Notes under the pieces: model-generated
Seen by the model: only the letters and a program-made list of their open reading frames with translations
What the model was told of the DNA's origin: nothing
Database searches by the model: none
Shown here: piece after piece, positions 1 to 8,059 of the stretch
Position numbering within the stretch: position 1 is the first letter of the stretch
How the letters are laid out: each line of letters opens with the position of its first letter
IMG/VR virus record: IMGVR_UViG_3300012950_000023
Coordinates: 1-25,887 of that record
DNA: 25,887 nt
Direction: 5' to 3' (one strand)
Source: a virus
Program-made: the position numbers and the translations under genes

Positions 1-2031
1 CAGTTCATCCATTAACTCCTGTTCTTCTTCAAACCATTCATCGTCATATTCGACTTCTTCCCATTGCTCATCTTCCCAATAATCATCATCGACATTGGAG
101 AGAATGGCTGTGAAGTCAAGTTCATCATCTTCGAAAATTTCAGGTGCTTGCCATTCTTCTTCAAGCTCCATGATCTCTTCGACATAAGCCTCGCCTAGAA
201 CTTCTTCTAAACGATCTTCAGCAATGGCTTGGTAGTACTCGGCATCCGAAGCTACCCAAGCTTCAATCTCTTGTTCTTCTTGGGTAATTTCGCCAATTTC
301 CTCGTCATAGGTAATCTCTATAACAACAGGCGCTACCTGTGTGTCCTCTTCGTCGGGTTGACCCGGTCCTACTGTTGTAGGTGGCCCACGTTCCTCCACC
401 TCTTCGACCCTGTAGTCAGAAAGATCAACCTCAACTGCAGCTAAAACTTCACCCGTGTCGTCTGCGATAGCAATGTTTAGGAAATCATTAACAGGCGGTG
501 CGGGCGTATCTGTCTGATCTGGTATTTGATTATCTGGAACAGCGGGTGGTTCGGGAGCAAAAGCAACCTCTATCTGTTGTCCTGCATTTAACTCGACTTC
601 GACTTCCAATGCATCGACCGCAATCGCAACAGTTGCTTCTTCAATTTCCGCGATTTCAATTGATTCATCAGAGAAAGCCAACAATGACTGGGTTTCTTCA
701 ACCACTGCAGTTTCATCTTCTTGCTCCCACCGTTCAACTTCTTCCTCTTCGACAATCACAGCTTCAATCTGAACTGATTTTTCTTCGTTAAGAACAAGTA
801 ACGAAAACTTTTGTTCAGTTTCCTCTTCTACTTTTTCTTCGACAAATTCCTGTATACGATCTTTCGAAGATGTTGCCTCTTCCTTCTCGGGAAGTTTTAT
901 CTCCTCAACGTCGGCACTGAACTCTTCAATACCAGGTGGAAGGAATACCAACACAGGGTCAGAAGTGCTAGGGCCTGAAATCAAGTAACGATAAGTAGCT
1001 CCGGGTATTTCATTAACAAACTGACCGTCGTAGTAGCCCAAACGTTGCCCTGACTCAGTTTCTATCTTTATTGACATCTGCTTACTGCCTGAAGCCGCAA
1101 CAGTCAGCATCGTGCCAGATTCTTCCCCTTCTTCTTGGGGACAGAAACTACATGTGAATGGGCCAGAACGAGCACGCATAGGTGTTAATTCCATAGTTCC
1201 CGTTCCACCAGACCATGCTTCAGATTGTTCTGTTGGGTTGGTCGCAGCTAATGCGTAAACCCATTGACCTTCCTTTGAAACGTCTATCCAACGTTCTTCG
1301 CCGGGCCAGTTGGAGTCATAAATATAGATCCTGTAACCACTGGGCATTTCCTCAACCCTGTATGGGGTTACAGCGTGTCCACCCTGTTCGGAGTAGATAC
1401 CAATAGTGAAGCCAGTATGGGGATTGCCTTTTTCTGCCTCTGCAAAGTCATACATCAGCACCTGTGCTAATTCAGCAGGTGATTTTTCTAAAAAGGCTGA
1501 TGCGGTTTCTTGTACTTCTGTAGCGAATTGAGTTACATACCAATAGGCAATCTCAGATAAAAGTGCAGGGTCCTCTTTGATGAGCGCATTGACAGTGTCA
1601 GCGTCTTGATAAGAAAGTAAAGTTTCTGCATCACCAGCAAGTCTTAAACTGAGAACAGCTAAACCTTCACAAAGACCGCCTCTCATTGATTTATTTGCTT
1701 GTGACATCAATTGAAGAACTACTGGATAAGGCGTACATTCTCCGTCTGTCACGTCTGAACAAACTTGTGAATCGCCGTAAAGACGACGAGTCATGTTTAC
1801 TGTTAAGTCTGCTGGAGCTTCACCGCCACCGAAATTGGCAAAAGAGAAAGTATCTTCTGATGCTGCATATTCGGGTATGCCGTGATCTGCGAGAGGTGCC
1901 CCTTCCAAGATAACTTCTTTAATGGGTACATCTGAAGGTGTATTTACGCTGTCTTTTGCTGTTTCAGGCGAACTTGAGCATGCCGAAAAGAAAAGTGCAC
2001 CTGCTACTAGAGCAGTCGAGAGGCGCTTCAT
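1..2031 (-). CDS. Truncated lipoprotein with papain-like domain and acidic tail (3' end beyond window)
   Basis: The frame is open from an ATG at 2031 to base 1 without a stop, giving at least 677 residues. The N-terminus is a lipoprotein signal: basic MKR, a hydrophobic stretch, then FSAC with lipidation Cys18, so the protein is probably anchored to a membrane. Residues about 100-260 look like a papain-like cysteine peptidase or transglutaminase fold: GGLCEGLAVLS with candidate nucleophile Cys121, GGHAVTPYRV with candidate His219, and YDSNWPG at 238-244 supplying Asp239/Asn241. I know this Cys...GHAV...YD-N-PG pattern from uncharacterised bacterial secreted proteins. From about residue 390 the chain becomes extremely rich in Glu/Asp and looks repetitive and extended. 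The neighbour ends 5 bases upstream of the start, so they are co-transcribed. A lipoprotein of this kind is unusual in a phage; it could alter the host envelope. The fold is moderately supported; activity is inferred. Confidence 0.72.
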   Translation of the reverse strand, partial: MKRLSTALVAGALFFSACSSSPETAKDSVNTPSDVPIKEVILEGAPLADHGIPEYAASEDTFSFANFGGGEAPADLTVNMTRRLYGDSQVCSDVTDGECTPYPVVLQLMSQANKSMRGGLCEGLAVLSLRLAGDAETLLSYQDADTVNALIKEDPALLSEIAYWYVTQFATEVQETASAFLEKSPAELAQVLMYDFAEAEKGNPHTGFTIGIYSEQGGHAVTPYRVEEMPSGYRIYIYDSNWPGEERWIDVSKEGQWVYALAATNPTEQSEAWSGGTGTMELTPMRARSGPFTCSFCPQEEGEESGTMLTVAASGSKQMSIKIETESGQRLGYYDGQFVNEIPGATYRYLISGPSTSDPVLVFLPPGIEEFSADVEEIKLPEKEEATSSKDRIQEFVEEKVEEETEQKFSLLVLNEEKSVQIEAVIVEEEEVERWEQEDETAVVEETQSLLAFSDESIEIAEIEEATVAIAVDALEVEVELNAGQQIEVAFAPEPPAVPDNQIPDQTDTPAPPVNDFLNIAIADDTGEVLAAVEVDLSDYRVEEVEERGPPTTVGPGQPDEEDTQVAPVVIEITYDEEIGEITQEEQEIEAWVASDAEYYQAIAEDRLEEVLGEAYVEEIMELEEEWQAPEIFEDDELDFTAILSNVDDDYWEDEQWEEVEYDDEWFEEEQELMDEL

Positions 2032-2035
2032 AGCC

Positions 2036-2482
2036 TTATCTCTTTTTGCGTTTACTCTGGTACCAGAACAAGAAACCTATAAAAACGATCAAACAGGCGG
2101 TTACAGCGATTACAGTGACAGACCCTCCGGGTGCGCCACTCATATCTAAAGAAAAATTCTTTGTCCCTCCGCCAAGAAGATCATTCTCAGCTTTCAATTC
2201 TGCTACAGCTTCTTCCAACTGTGCAACTTTGTAGTCGAGAGCAGCCTCTTCGGAAGAAGATTGCCATAAGAAGCCAAATGCTCCTGAAATGGCGGCAGGT
2301 AAACCAAGAACCCAAACGATGTTGTCTTTGGCTTTTTCCAGCAAACCCGTAGCCTTTTTGGCTTTACTGAGTGCTGATTTTTTAGTTTTTGGTTCCGCAG
2401 TTTCTTCAGGGGCGGAATCGTCAAGAGTTTCCTCTATTAATTCCACCGTTCCTTCTAGATATTTGCGTAGATCCCCATCCAT
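2036..2482 (-). CDS. Small two-TM membrane protein with coiled coil
   Basis: The 148-residue product has an acidic, then Lys-rich, N-terminus. A hydrophobic segment lies at about 54-74 (NIVWVLGLPAAISGAFGFLW), a heptad-like coiled coil at about 77-101, and a second strong TM segment at about 120-141 that ends in the basic tail SKRKKR. The layout of two membrane spans, a charged C-terminus and small size resembles some phage holins or envelope proteins, but I do not recognise a family. It stops 5 bases before the lipoprotein start, so the two probably form an envelope-associated pair. A lysis role is only a guess, because no endolysin is nearby in this window. Confidence 0.72.
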   Translation of the reverse strand: MDGDLRKYLEGTVELIEETLDDSAPEETAEPKTKKSALSKAKKATGLLEKAKDNIVWVLGLPAAISGAFGFLWQSSSEEAALDYKVAQLEEAVAELKAENDLLGGGTKNFSLDMSGAPGGSVTVIAVTACLIVFIGFLFWYQSKRKKR

Positions 2483-2530
2483 GCTTACCCCTATAACTAA
2501 TAAGTCATAGTTGTATTTTACACTACAAGG

Positions 2531-2818
2531 CTAGACGACTCGGTTGGGTCCTTCGAGTTTTTCAACGATTTTCTTAAAATTTATAGAACAATTCAATAAA
2601 TCGGCATAAGGGCGTTTCTCTTCGTCGGAAAGATGATCGATTTTAGAAACACCTTCTACGTCGGTTTGCCACAAAATATCAGGGCGTGAGAAGTCCATTA
2701 GACGCGCTTCGAGACCCAAACTTACAGCTATCAAAGACATAGAATTTTCAATATCTCTTTTTGCACGAACTAACGCTGCTCGTCTTTCGGTCGTACTCAT
2801 TGAATGAGGAATAGCCAT
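2531..2818 (-). CDS. Small helical protein, family shared with 11549 and 11793 genes
   Basis: The 95-residue product has no function I recognise. Residues about 8-40 form an amphipathic helix with the pattern RAALVRAKRDIENSMSLIAV followed by SLGLEARLMDF. A second helix lies at the C-terminus (LLNCSINFKKIVEKLEG). The two small proteins encoded at 11549-11788 and 11793-12002 share this arrangement: an Ala-rich helix, a S/N-LG-L/M hinge, an acidic-aromatic turn and a C-terminal helix. Its start codon overlaps by one base the TGA of the upstream fibre gene, so translation is coupled. The link to tail proteins suggests a small virion or assembly protein, which is an inference. Confidence 0.7.
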   Translation of the reverse strand: MAIPHSMSTTERRAALVRAKRDIENSMSLIAVSLGLEARLMDFSRPDILWQTDVEGVSKIDHLSDEEKRPYADLLNCSINFKKIVEKLEGPNRVV

Positions 2819-4155
2819 CAGACACCACCATTGATATGGGTGTATGTGGCGCTCGTGAGAGTCATTGCACTTGTTATTGAAGAGGAGGCTGTGTCAGTAA
2901 TAAGAATTATGCCACCGAGTTGACCTGTGTCTCCTGTGGCTCCAGTTCCGCCGGTTCCTCCGGTTCCTGCCGCACCGCCTGGGTCTTGATTCCCTTCAGA
3001 GTGGTGTGCCGCATAAGGATTTCCTGGTGTGTCTGGATTTGGGGTGGGTGAATTTTGATTTCCTTCAGCGTGGTTTGCTGCATCTCCTGCGGTATGACTT
3101 GCTGCATCTCCTTCACTATGGTTTCCTGCATAATGATTTCCCTCGGAATGTTGGGGTGTGTGGACAGGATTGCCAGCATGCTCGCTGTGGTATTCGAAAC
3201 CAGGCGCATGATAACCATTGGTCGGGTGATGAAACGAAGGATTATGGCCCGGTGAATGAACAGGGTTACCAGGACTTTCCTTACTACTATTGTGATCCGG
3301 ATCGGTTGTGGATGCGTCGTGGTGATCAGGGTTGCCTGCGAAATGATGATCAGCGTTACCTGCGAAATGGTGATCAGCGTTAAAGTTTCCTGCCGTTGGA
3401 TTAGTGGGGGTAGGTGGATTCGATCCAGAAGGATTATGGGAATCAGGATTAGCAGCACCCACATTACCAGGATTGCCGTCAGCGCCAGTTGATCCTGTGC
3501 TTCCCGCCGTGCCAGTAGCGCCGACGCTTGCGATAGTACCTGAACCGGAAATAGTTTTAGCGGCAACTACAACCAGTCCACCGCCTGTTCCTCCAGCGCC
3601 CCCAGAGCCAGTGGCTCCCTGCGCTCCCACATTGCCTGGATTTCCTAAAGGTGGATTACCTGGGGGTGCGCCGCCTGGATTTCCTGGACTTCCCGCCGTA
3701 TCAGAACCGACATCGCCGTCAGAACCGCCTTCAAACCTTTTAAAACCATCTGTTGGGTCCCAGTTCCAACCCTGAATAGCGTGTTCTAAATCTTTCAATA
3801 TGGATGCTGGTACTTGAGCCGCACCACCCGCATCAGAATCACCTAAAACATAGGTTTTAGTGCCACCAGTAGCTCCATCCGCAACACGGCCTGTAATAGT
3901 TCCGAGTCCAACAGTGTGTGTTGCAGACGAGGGCATCCCTAGTGTCCCAGCGATACTTAACGTTCCTGTGCAGAAAACACGAAAACCGTTAGTGAATAAA
4001 ATCGCACCACTGTTTACAGTGCAATCTTTGTAGTACATGTCACGATCCAAAATCGTTGTACCAGAAATAGTTGCGTTACCATCGACCCCTGTGCCGTAGA
4101 CAATGTCATTGCCTAAACGCTGAACAATAGGTTTATTGTGTCGGATAATGGCCAT
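2818..4155 (-). CDS. Gly-rich fibre-like protein with His/Asn-rich insert
   Basis: The 445-residue protein has three parts. The N-terminal beta-rich module (about 1-90) contains DIVYGTGVDGNATISG, DRDMYYKDCTVNSG and TNGFRVFCTGTL, a pattern I know from phage fibre-type proteins; the next gene has the same module. Residues about 145-235 are collagen-like or Gly/Pro-rich (GSPGNPGGAPPGNPPLGNPG). Residues about 236-390 are a low-complexity segment with some 23 histidines and repeated HSEGN, GNPVH and DHHFAGN units. The C-terminus returns to Gly-rich then beta (GQLGGIILITDTASSS). It is probably an adhesin or tail-fibre accessory on the virion. The His-rich part may bind metal or assemble a trimer, as HxH repeats do in T4 gp37, but that comparison is only an analogy. 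The start overlaps the upstream stop. Confidence 0.75.
   Translation of the reverse strand: MAIIRHNKPIVQRLGNDIVYGTGVDGNATISGTTILDRDMYYKDCTVNSGAILFTNGFRVFCTGTLSIAGTLGMPSSATHTVGLGTITGRVADGATGGTKTYVLGDSDAGGAAQVPASILKDLEHAIQGWNWDPTDGFKRFEGGSDGDVGSDTAGSPGNPGGAPPGNPPLGNPGNVGAQGATGSGGAGGTGGGLVVVAAKTISGSGTIASVGATGTAGSTGSTGADGNPGNVGAANPDSHNPSGSNPPTPTNPTAGNFNADHHFAGNADHHFAGNPDHHDASTTDPDHNSSKESPGNPVHSPGHNPSFHHPTNGYHAPGFEYHSEHAGNPVHTPQHSEGNHYAGNHSEGDAASHTAGDAANHAEGNQNSPTPNPDTPGNPYAAHHSEGNQDPGGAAGTGGTGGTGATGDTGQLGGIILITDTASSSITSAMTLTSATYTHINGGV
3321..3382. repeat. 24-bp tandem repeat in the His-rich fibre segment
   Basis: Two full 24-base units (3321-3344 and 3345-3368) and a 14-base partial unit follow one another with few mismatches. 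On the minus strand each unit encodes eight residues of the DHHFAGNx type. Such in-frame repeats can change copy number by slippage and so vary the length of the His-rich segment. Confidence 0.8.
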
Positions 4156-4880
4156 TAGTCAACCTCAATGTAGATGGTTGTCCCATCAGTGTGGTTACCT
4201 GAGCCACTTCCTTTCGCAGCCGACAACGACAGATGTGTCTGTGCATTAAATGTAGCCTCGTCGTTTGACGAAATGAAAATAACTGCTCCACCGCCAGCTT
4301 GAGCGCCTCCAGTGGCAGAAATTGTGCAAGCTCCTGTAGTGGAGATGTAACGTGCTGTGACAATTACTACTCCGCCACCAGCGCCTTGTCCTGTCGGACC
4401 GCCAGCGCCACCTTCTAAATAGGTAGGAGTAGTGGCTGATGCGGTAACTGCGTAACCACGAATGGCTTGACTTGGGTATTTCCAGTAAGCGGTTCCACCT
4501 TGAGCCGCAGTAGGGGCAGTAGCAGTTCCGCCGTCTGCGGAACTATCTGTATTTCCGTTGCCACCCAAACTATTGGTTGTATCGGCTGTTACTGCTGCTC
4601 CACCTTTAAGAGTTCCCACAGCAGTTGAACCACCCGGAAGCCCGATAACCGATGAAGCTCCCATAGTTAAAACGTTTTTGACAAAAAGTCGATATCCACC
4701 CGTATTGTATGTCACACTGCCGTCGATAGTGAGATTGTAGTAATACATGTCACTAGTCATCGTTGCGTTTGTTGAAATGGTTGCGTCTAAATCCGCTCCG
4801 GAACCGTAAATGTCATCTGGAGAATCCAGAAAGCTTGCCAGTTTTCCAGGCGAGTTTACTTTAACTCTGCCCCATGACAT
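4155..4880 (-). CDS. Gly-rich fibre-like structural protein, paralog of the downstream gene
   Basis: The 241-residue protein opens with the same beta-rich module as the 2818-4155 product: DDIYGSGADLDATISTN at about 22-38, SDMYYYNLTIDGSVTYNTGG at about 43-62 and YRLFVKNVLTMG at about 63-74. A Gly/Ala/Thr-rich middle follows, including a GGVVIVTARYISTTG strand near 169-183 and AGGGAVIFISSNDEA near 195-209. This is the Gly-rich fibre-like architecture of phage structural proteins without the His-rich insert. It ends where the next gene begins (overlap of one base) and starts at the last base of the upstream small structural gene. A receptor-binding or fibre-decoration role is inferred. Confidence 0.75.
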   Translation of the reverse strand: MSWGRVKVNSPGKLASFLDSPDDIYGSGADLDATISTNATMTSDMYYYNLTIDGSVTYNTGGYRLFVKNVLTMGASSVIGLPGGSTAVGTLKGGAAVTADTTNSLGGNGNTDSSADGGTATAPTAAQGGTAYWKYPSQAIRGYAVTASATTPTYLEGGAGGPTGQGAGGGVVIVTARYISTTGACTISATGGAQAGGGAVIFISSNDEATFNAQTHLSLSAAKGSGSGNHTDGTTIYIEVD

Positions 4881-5221
4881 TAGGTAATCTCAATTCCACT
4901 AACTGTCGCATTAACCGCTAATGCGGTGCCGCACAACATATGTATCTCATCACTTGCATTTAACACTAATGACATGTTTAGAAGTGTTGTTTCTTTTTCA
5001 GTTAAAGATAAGTCTTTAAAAATCTGATGTGTATCCGCAAGAGTGACACCACTGGGCTTTATAGAGATGGTCACCGTTTGAGCGGATGCCGTGATATTTG
5101 TCAGAACGATTTGTTTTACAATGGTTGAAGTGGAGACTGGTACCGCGTACTGCGAGCCTCCGTAAGTGCCCGCGTTGATTACAACCGCAGGCCCAGACAA
5201 CCGTTTTTGAGTCATTGCCAT
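4880..5221 (-). CDS. Small beta-rich virion-type protein
   Basis: The 113-residue product is rich in Thr, Val, Ile and Ser and predicts as a beta-sandwich: IVKQIVLTNITASAQTVTIS near the middle, then LNMSLVLNASDEIHML and AVNATVSGIEIT at the end. Similar short beta-sandwich proteins accompany tail-fibre genes in marine myoviruses; I recognise the style, not a named family. It directly precedes two Gly-rich fibre-like proteins with one-base overlaps, so it probably takes part in the same structure. There are 54 bases to the upstream gene, the widest gap in this part of the operon. Confidence 0.68.
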   Translation of the reverse strand: MAMTQKRLSGPAVVINAGTYGGSQYAVPVSTSTIVKQIVLTNITASAQTVTISIKPSGVTLADTHQIFKDLSLTEKETTLLNMSLVLNASDEIHMLCGTALAVNATVSGIEIT

Positions 5222-5275
5222 AAATTAGTGTCCTTCCCGGAAAGTAGCCACTTCATACATATTACCAGTCATACC

Positions 5276-6148
5276 TTACAACGTATTGTGGTTTGGGTGG
5301 TTTAACTCTCCGAATAACCAGTCGGAAAAGCGTTGTTTAAAGGATTTACGCTTACGAACTGGACAAATCTCTGGAGAAGGCGCTTTTTTCTGCTCTCTCC
5401 TATATGCGCCTTTTCTATCGACAGGAACACCCACAAATGATTCTAAACCTTGGCTCAGAAGCCAAGGGTAAAGTTTAGGTTGGGCGTATTCGATATTTTG
5501 GTGATCTCTCGGAAATGTGATTATTTGACCTATTGGGGTTCCTAATGGGATCACAAATTCTTTATCTGTGTAGATATTTATAACCCAATTCATACTGTGG
5601 TAATAGTCGGTATTAACAACACCTGGAATTAAACTCCAATCCCTTGAAGGTTCCATTAAGTATGGGATCAACAAAGACGACCACCCTGGTGCGGTTTTGA
5701 CAAGCCATGGATTCACAATTTTGATTTGATTAGCTTCCGGCAAACTACGATCCGAGTTAAAGGGACAGTGTTCCCCCGACATGTGATATCCGAATTTATC
5801 TATTTCTAATTTTGGATAATGCATGCCCATTCTTGGGCCAGTTCCAGCATCCCACTTGGCTTCCCAGTTGACTCCATCTGCAGTTGGCCTGAATCTAACA
5901 GGAGCAGGTAAACGCCATGTCGCTCCAAGCGACAAGAAATCAGAAGTTCCTTGACACGCTTTAAATCCACTTTCGGCATTTCGTCTCCATGCGGGCCAAA
6001 CTTTAGAATTGTCTAATGGAGTGATAGGAGGTTGATAAAGGTTTTCGTGATTTGGGATTAGTAATATGTGGCCTGGCTCAACTTCTACATCGGAAGCTAT
6101 GCGATAGTCTTCTCCAACGAGATCCTGTCCATTGATTCTAAAGTCCAT
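5276..6148 (-). CDS. DUF6065-like protein with basic C-terminal tail
   Basis: The 290-residue protein has the core of the uncharacterised DUF6065 group: APGWSSLLIPYLMEP (about 153-167), GVVNTDYYHSMNWVINIYTD (about 176-195) and IPLGTPIGQIITFPRD (about 200-215). These have the look of a barrel or jelly-roll fold with a GTP(I/F) turn. The N-terminal 140 residues carry many Trp, Pro and Gly residues (VWPAWRRNAESGFKACQG). The last 45 residues are strongly basic (CPVRKRKSFKQRFSDWLFG). The function of the family is unknown to me. A second, clearer DUF6065 protein lies at 20831-21565, so the window carries two diverged members, both beside oxygenases or fibre proteins. A role with the oxygenases is conjecture. 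Confidence 0.68.
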   Translation of the reverse strand: MDFRINGQDLVGEDYRIASDVEVEPGHILLIPNHENLYQPPITPLDNSKVWPAWRRNAESGFKACQGTSDFLSLGATWRLPAPVRFRPTADGVNWEAKWDAGTGPRMGMHYPKLEIDKFGYHMSGEHCPFNSDRSLPEANQIKIVNPWLVKTAPGWSSLLIPYLMEPSRDWSLIPGVVNTDYYHSMNWVINIYTDKEFVIPLGTPIGQIITFPRDHQNIEYAQPKLYPWLLSQGLESFVGVPVDRKGAYRREQKKAPSPEICPVRKRKSFKQRFSDWLFGELNHPNHNTL

Positions 6149-6166
6149 GTACTCACATTAGTCCAA

Positions 6167-6862
6167 TTACGCAATTTTTGTAACGACTGAAACTCCCAGC
6201 CCTGCGGCCATATGGTAAAGCCTTGCATTCGCATTATCTTGTAATGTGTCGAACAGATTCACATAATCATGAGAATCATCAAATTCATAAAGTTTTCCAT
6301 GGTCATTTGTACTTGTAAGAATTATTGACCCACTTACTGGTAATTGAGAAAAAATATTAGTCACAATGTCGAAATTATGGTTTATTTGCGGCATATGGAT
6401 AGAAGCCATGTCATAAATCTTAGGCAGGCTGGAATTCTCTATATCTACCATATTGATAACGTCATACTCTAAACCTGATATGTCCATATGGCGTTCCATG
6501 TAATCTAAATGCAAGTTATTGATAAGAGTGATATTCCCGACACCCAACTTTAAAGGGCAGTATGGGACACCTATAACCAATAATTCAGAAGGATTAGCCA
6601 TACGAATCAACATTTCCTGCATGCTTCGCATATGTCCATTAACCGCTTGGAAGCTAGGAGAGTTAGACGCCACCCTCTCATAAACACAAAGTTCGTCGTT
6701 ATACCCAACGACGTCTATGCTTCGATCCATTCCATGCCCAATTTCTTCAGACACAATCGCTGTCGCAGAAGCTATTTCTGCGGCTGAATCAATATTTGAG
6801 GTGTGACTAACAGAAGAATGTTTTTCTACAACTTTTATCATATCTATTGCGTCGAGAGCCAT
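6167..6862 (-). CDS. Rossmann-like protein, possibly methyltransferase-derived
   Basis: The 231-residue protein has alternating strands and helices in the C-terminal 140 residues: SELLVIGVPYCPL (about 92-104), YDVINMVDIEN, NFDIVTNIFSQLPVSGSIIL (about 163-182) and GLGVSVVTKIA at the end. The order of a D-I/V strand, a helix, then G-x-I/L-x strands resembles the second half of class I SAM-dependent methyltransferases. The glycine-rich SAM loop is not clear, so it may be degenerate. It has the same position behind two small genes as the 12483-13244 protein on the other strand, and I think the two are diverged homologs. Its ATG overlaps the upstream stop. It may modify or help assemble fibre proteins; this is unproven. 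Confidence 0.6.
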   Translation of the reverse strand: MALDAIDMIKVVEKHSSVSHTSNIDSAAEIASATAIVSEEIGHGMDRSIDVVGYNDELCVYERVASNSPSFQAVNGHMRSMQEMLIRMANPSELLVIGVPYCPLKLGVGNITLINNLHLDYMERHMDISGLEYDVINMVDIENSSLPKIYDMASIHMPQINHNFDIVTNIFSQLPVSGSIILTSTNDHGKLYEFDDSHDYVNLFDTLQDNANARLYHMAAGLGVSVVTKIA

Positions 6863-7134
6863 TATCCGTTCCTAGCCTTTATCAAATCACGTTGGTATAC
6901 GAATTTACGTCCGATGTCATACTTGCGTTGACGTTCCCTGTAGGAAGCCCGCTGTGAGGCGGTCCATGTTGATGGGTCTGCTGGCACCTTGTCGGTAAAA
7001 TTCGTTGTGATTTTTGACTTAAGCTCGTCAAAAGTTATCGAGTTTGCTGCAGTTTCATCCCCACCAACGGAAGCAATAAGAGTCGCTAAAGAATTAGTGA
7101 TGTATATATAATTAGCGTCCATATCGTAAGCCAC
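6862..7134 (-). CDS. Small phage protein, GTG start with strong SD
   Basis: The 90-residue product begins at a GTG whose first base is the last base of the upstream TAG. A perfect AGGAGG on the minus strand (7142-7147) lies 7 bases before it, which settles this start. The protein has an N-terminal helix, an ITFDELKSKITTNF segment, a PxxWTASQRASYRERQRKY segment and a basic end (YQRDLIKARNG). I do not recognise a family. The pattern of helix, T-I/F-D-E/D-I/L-x-x-K-I, then Pro/Trp and an Arg-rich C-terminus recurs in the 102-residue product at 12175-12483, which also precedes a Rossmann-like gene. Confidence 0.72.
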   Translation of the reverse strand: MAYDMDANYIYITNSLATLIASVGGDETAANSITFDELKSKITTNFTDKVPADPSTWTASQRASYRERQRKYDIGRKFVYQRDLIKARNG

Positions 7135-7283
7135 TATTCTTCCTCCTCTGGTGGGTTCAAAATGGGGTCATTCAAAGTCATAACAGGAGTGTCATACATG
7201 GTACATAATACTGTTTCTCCAGTGTCTACCATGACATCTCTATCCTTTGTAGAATCCCATCGTTCAGGTTTAATATCAGGCAT
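7134..7283 (-). CDS. Short acidic 49-aa protein
   Basis: The frame from ATG at 7283 encodes 49 residues (MPDIKPERWDSTKDRD..., ending NPPEEEE) and stops with TAG at 7134-7136. It fits exactly into the space between the 90-residue gene and the oxygenase. GGAG lies about 9 bases before the ATG, and its end contains the AGGAGG site used by the next gene. I do not recognise it. It occupies the position that a 59-residue gene (11999-12178) holds in the plus-strand block, but sequence similarity between the two is not evident. Confidence 0.6.
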   Translation of the reverse strand: MPDIKPERWDSTKDRDVMVDTGETVLCTMYDTPVMTLNDPILNPPEEEE

Positions 7284-7318
7284 AGGGAATTCTCCAGTGC
7301 AGTCCTTGTTTTATTGTA

Positions 7319-8059
7319 TCATTTGTCTTTCTCGGCGGTTTCGTCTTCAGCGTGAGTCTTATCTTTAAGAGTAACAAGAGGGGACTCGGGCTTTTCCTCA
7401 TCCTTCGATTTATCCCAACCGGTACGCTCACAGGTGATAAAACTGCTAAAAATAAACTTATCCGAAGATAAAGGCGTTAGCCCTAGATGGGGATGTGTCC
7501 ATCCGCAAGAAAACAGTGCCACACGACCGGCTTTTGCACTTACAGTCTGTTTTTGTTCAGGAAACTTGGTTCCACCACCACTTTCAACAGTATTCAAATA
7601 GATAACTGCACCAATAACGCGCTGTCTCTGCCCTCCTGAAGCATGCCACTCCCAAGGACATCCGTCAGTATGTTGTCGATACCAACCTTCCGCTTGAGAG
7701 TAATGCTGAAATCGAAATCCTGTGTCGGTCAAACCAGGAGCGCTCCATAATTCTCTATAAGTTTCTCTATATCTACCCAAAGCTATATACATGGCTTGCA
7801 TTGCCTTTTGATGCATAGTTGAAAATACTGAAACAGAATCAAGCCCTATCTCTTTTAAGTAGATACTGTCAATACTCGCATCCATACTAGATTTAACCTC
7901 ACGTCTAATTCCGCCGATAGTAGGACCGGGTGAAAATATTTTTCCATAATGGTGTCGTGAAGCGTCTAAGAACTCTTCACACAATTCTTCACTCAAAGCA
8001 CCATCAAGGGTCATCAAATAATTATTGCGACCACCAGGAAAATCAAATATTAAAGTCAT
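7319..8059 (-). CDS. 2OG-Fe(II) oxygenase
   Basis: The 246-residue protein carries the double-stranded beta-helix signature of 2-oxoglutarate/Fe(II) dioxygenases of the prolyl-4-hydroxylase type. The HTD motif is at His130/Asp132, then VIYLNTVESGGGTKFP at 152-167, AGRVALFSCGWTHPHLG at 177-193 with His189 as likely third ligand, and Lys201 in the place of the 2OG-binding basic residue. The family couples 2OG decarboxylation to hydroxylation of a peptide or small molecule; the substrate here is unknown. A charged Lys/Glu tail follows from about 215. Its ATG overlaps the halogenase TGA by four bases (ATGA), which suggests coupled translation. The YLNTVE-GG-T-FP core is shared with the 10146-10811 oxygenase. 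Confidence 0.85.
   Translation of the reverse strand: MTLIFDFPGGRNNYLMTLDGALSEELCEEFLDASRHHYGKIFSPGPTIGGIRREVKSSMDASIDSIYLKEIGLDSVSVFSTMHQKAMQAMYIALGRYRETYRELWSAPGLTDTGFRFQHYSQAEGWYRQHTDGCPWEWHASGGQRQRVIGAVIYLNTVESGGGTKFPEQKQTVSAKAGRVALFSCGWTHPHLGLTPLSSDKFIFSSFITCERTGWDKSKDEEKPESPLVTLKDKTHAEDETAEKDK

Noticed and set aside
229-2149. Short plus-strand open frames opposite the lipoprotein
   Set aside because: The minus-strand frame is continuous for 677 codons with a signal peptide and folded-domain motifs; the plus frames are biased mirror readings.
3006-3775. Plus-strand open frames across the Gly/His-rich fibre gene
   Set aside because: They are complementary readings of a low-complexity minus-strand gene; they lack SD sites, have no recognisable motifs and conflict with the overlapping gene chain.
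5575-5582. T4-type late promoter TATAAATA on the minus strand
   Set aside because: The match is inside the DUF6065-like coding sequence, about 350 bases from the next gene, and is a single chance-level octamer.
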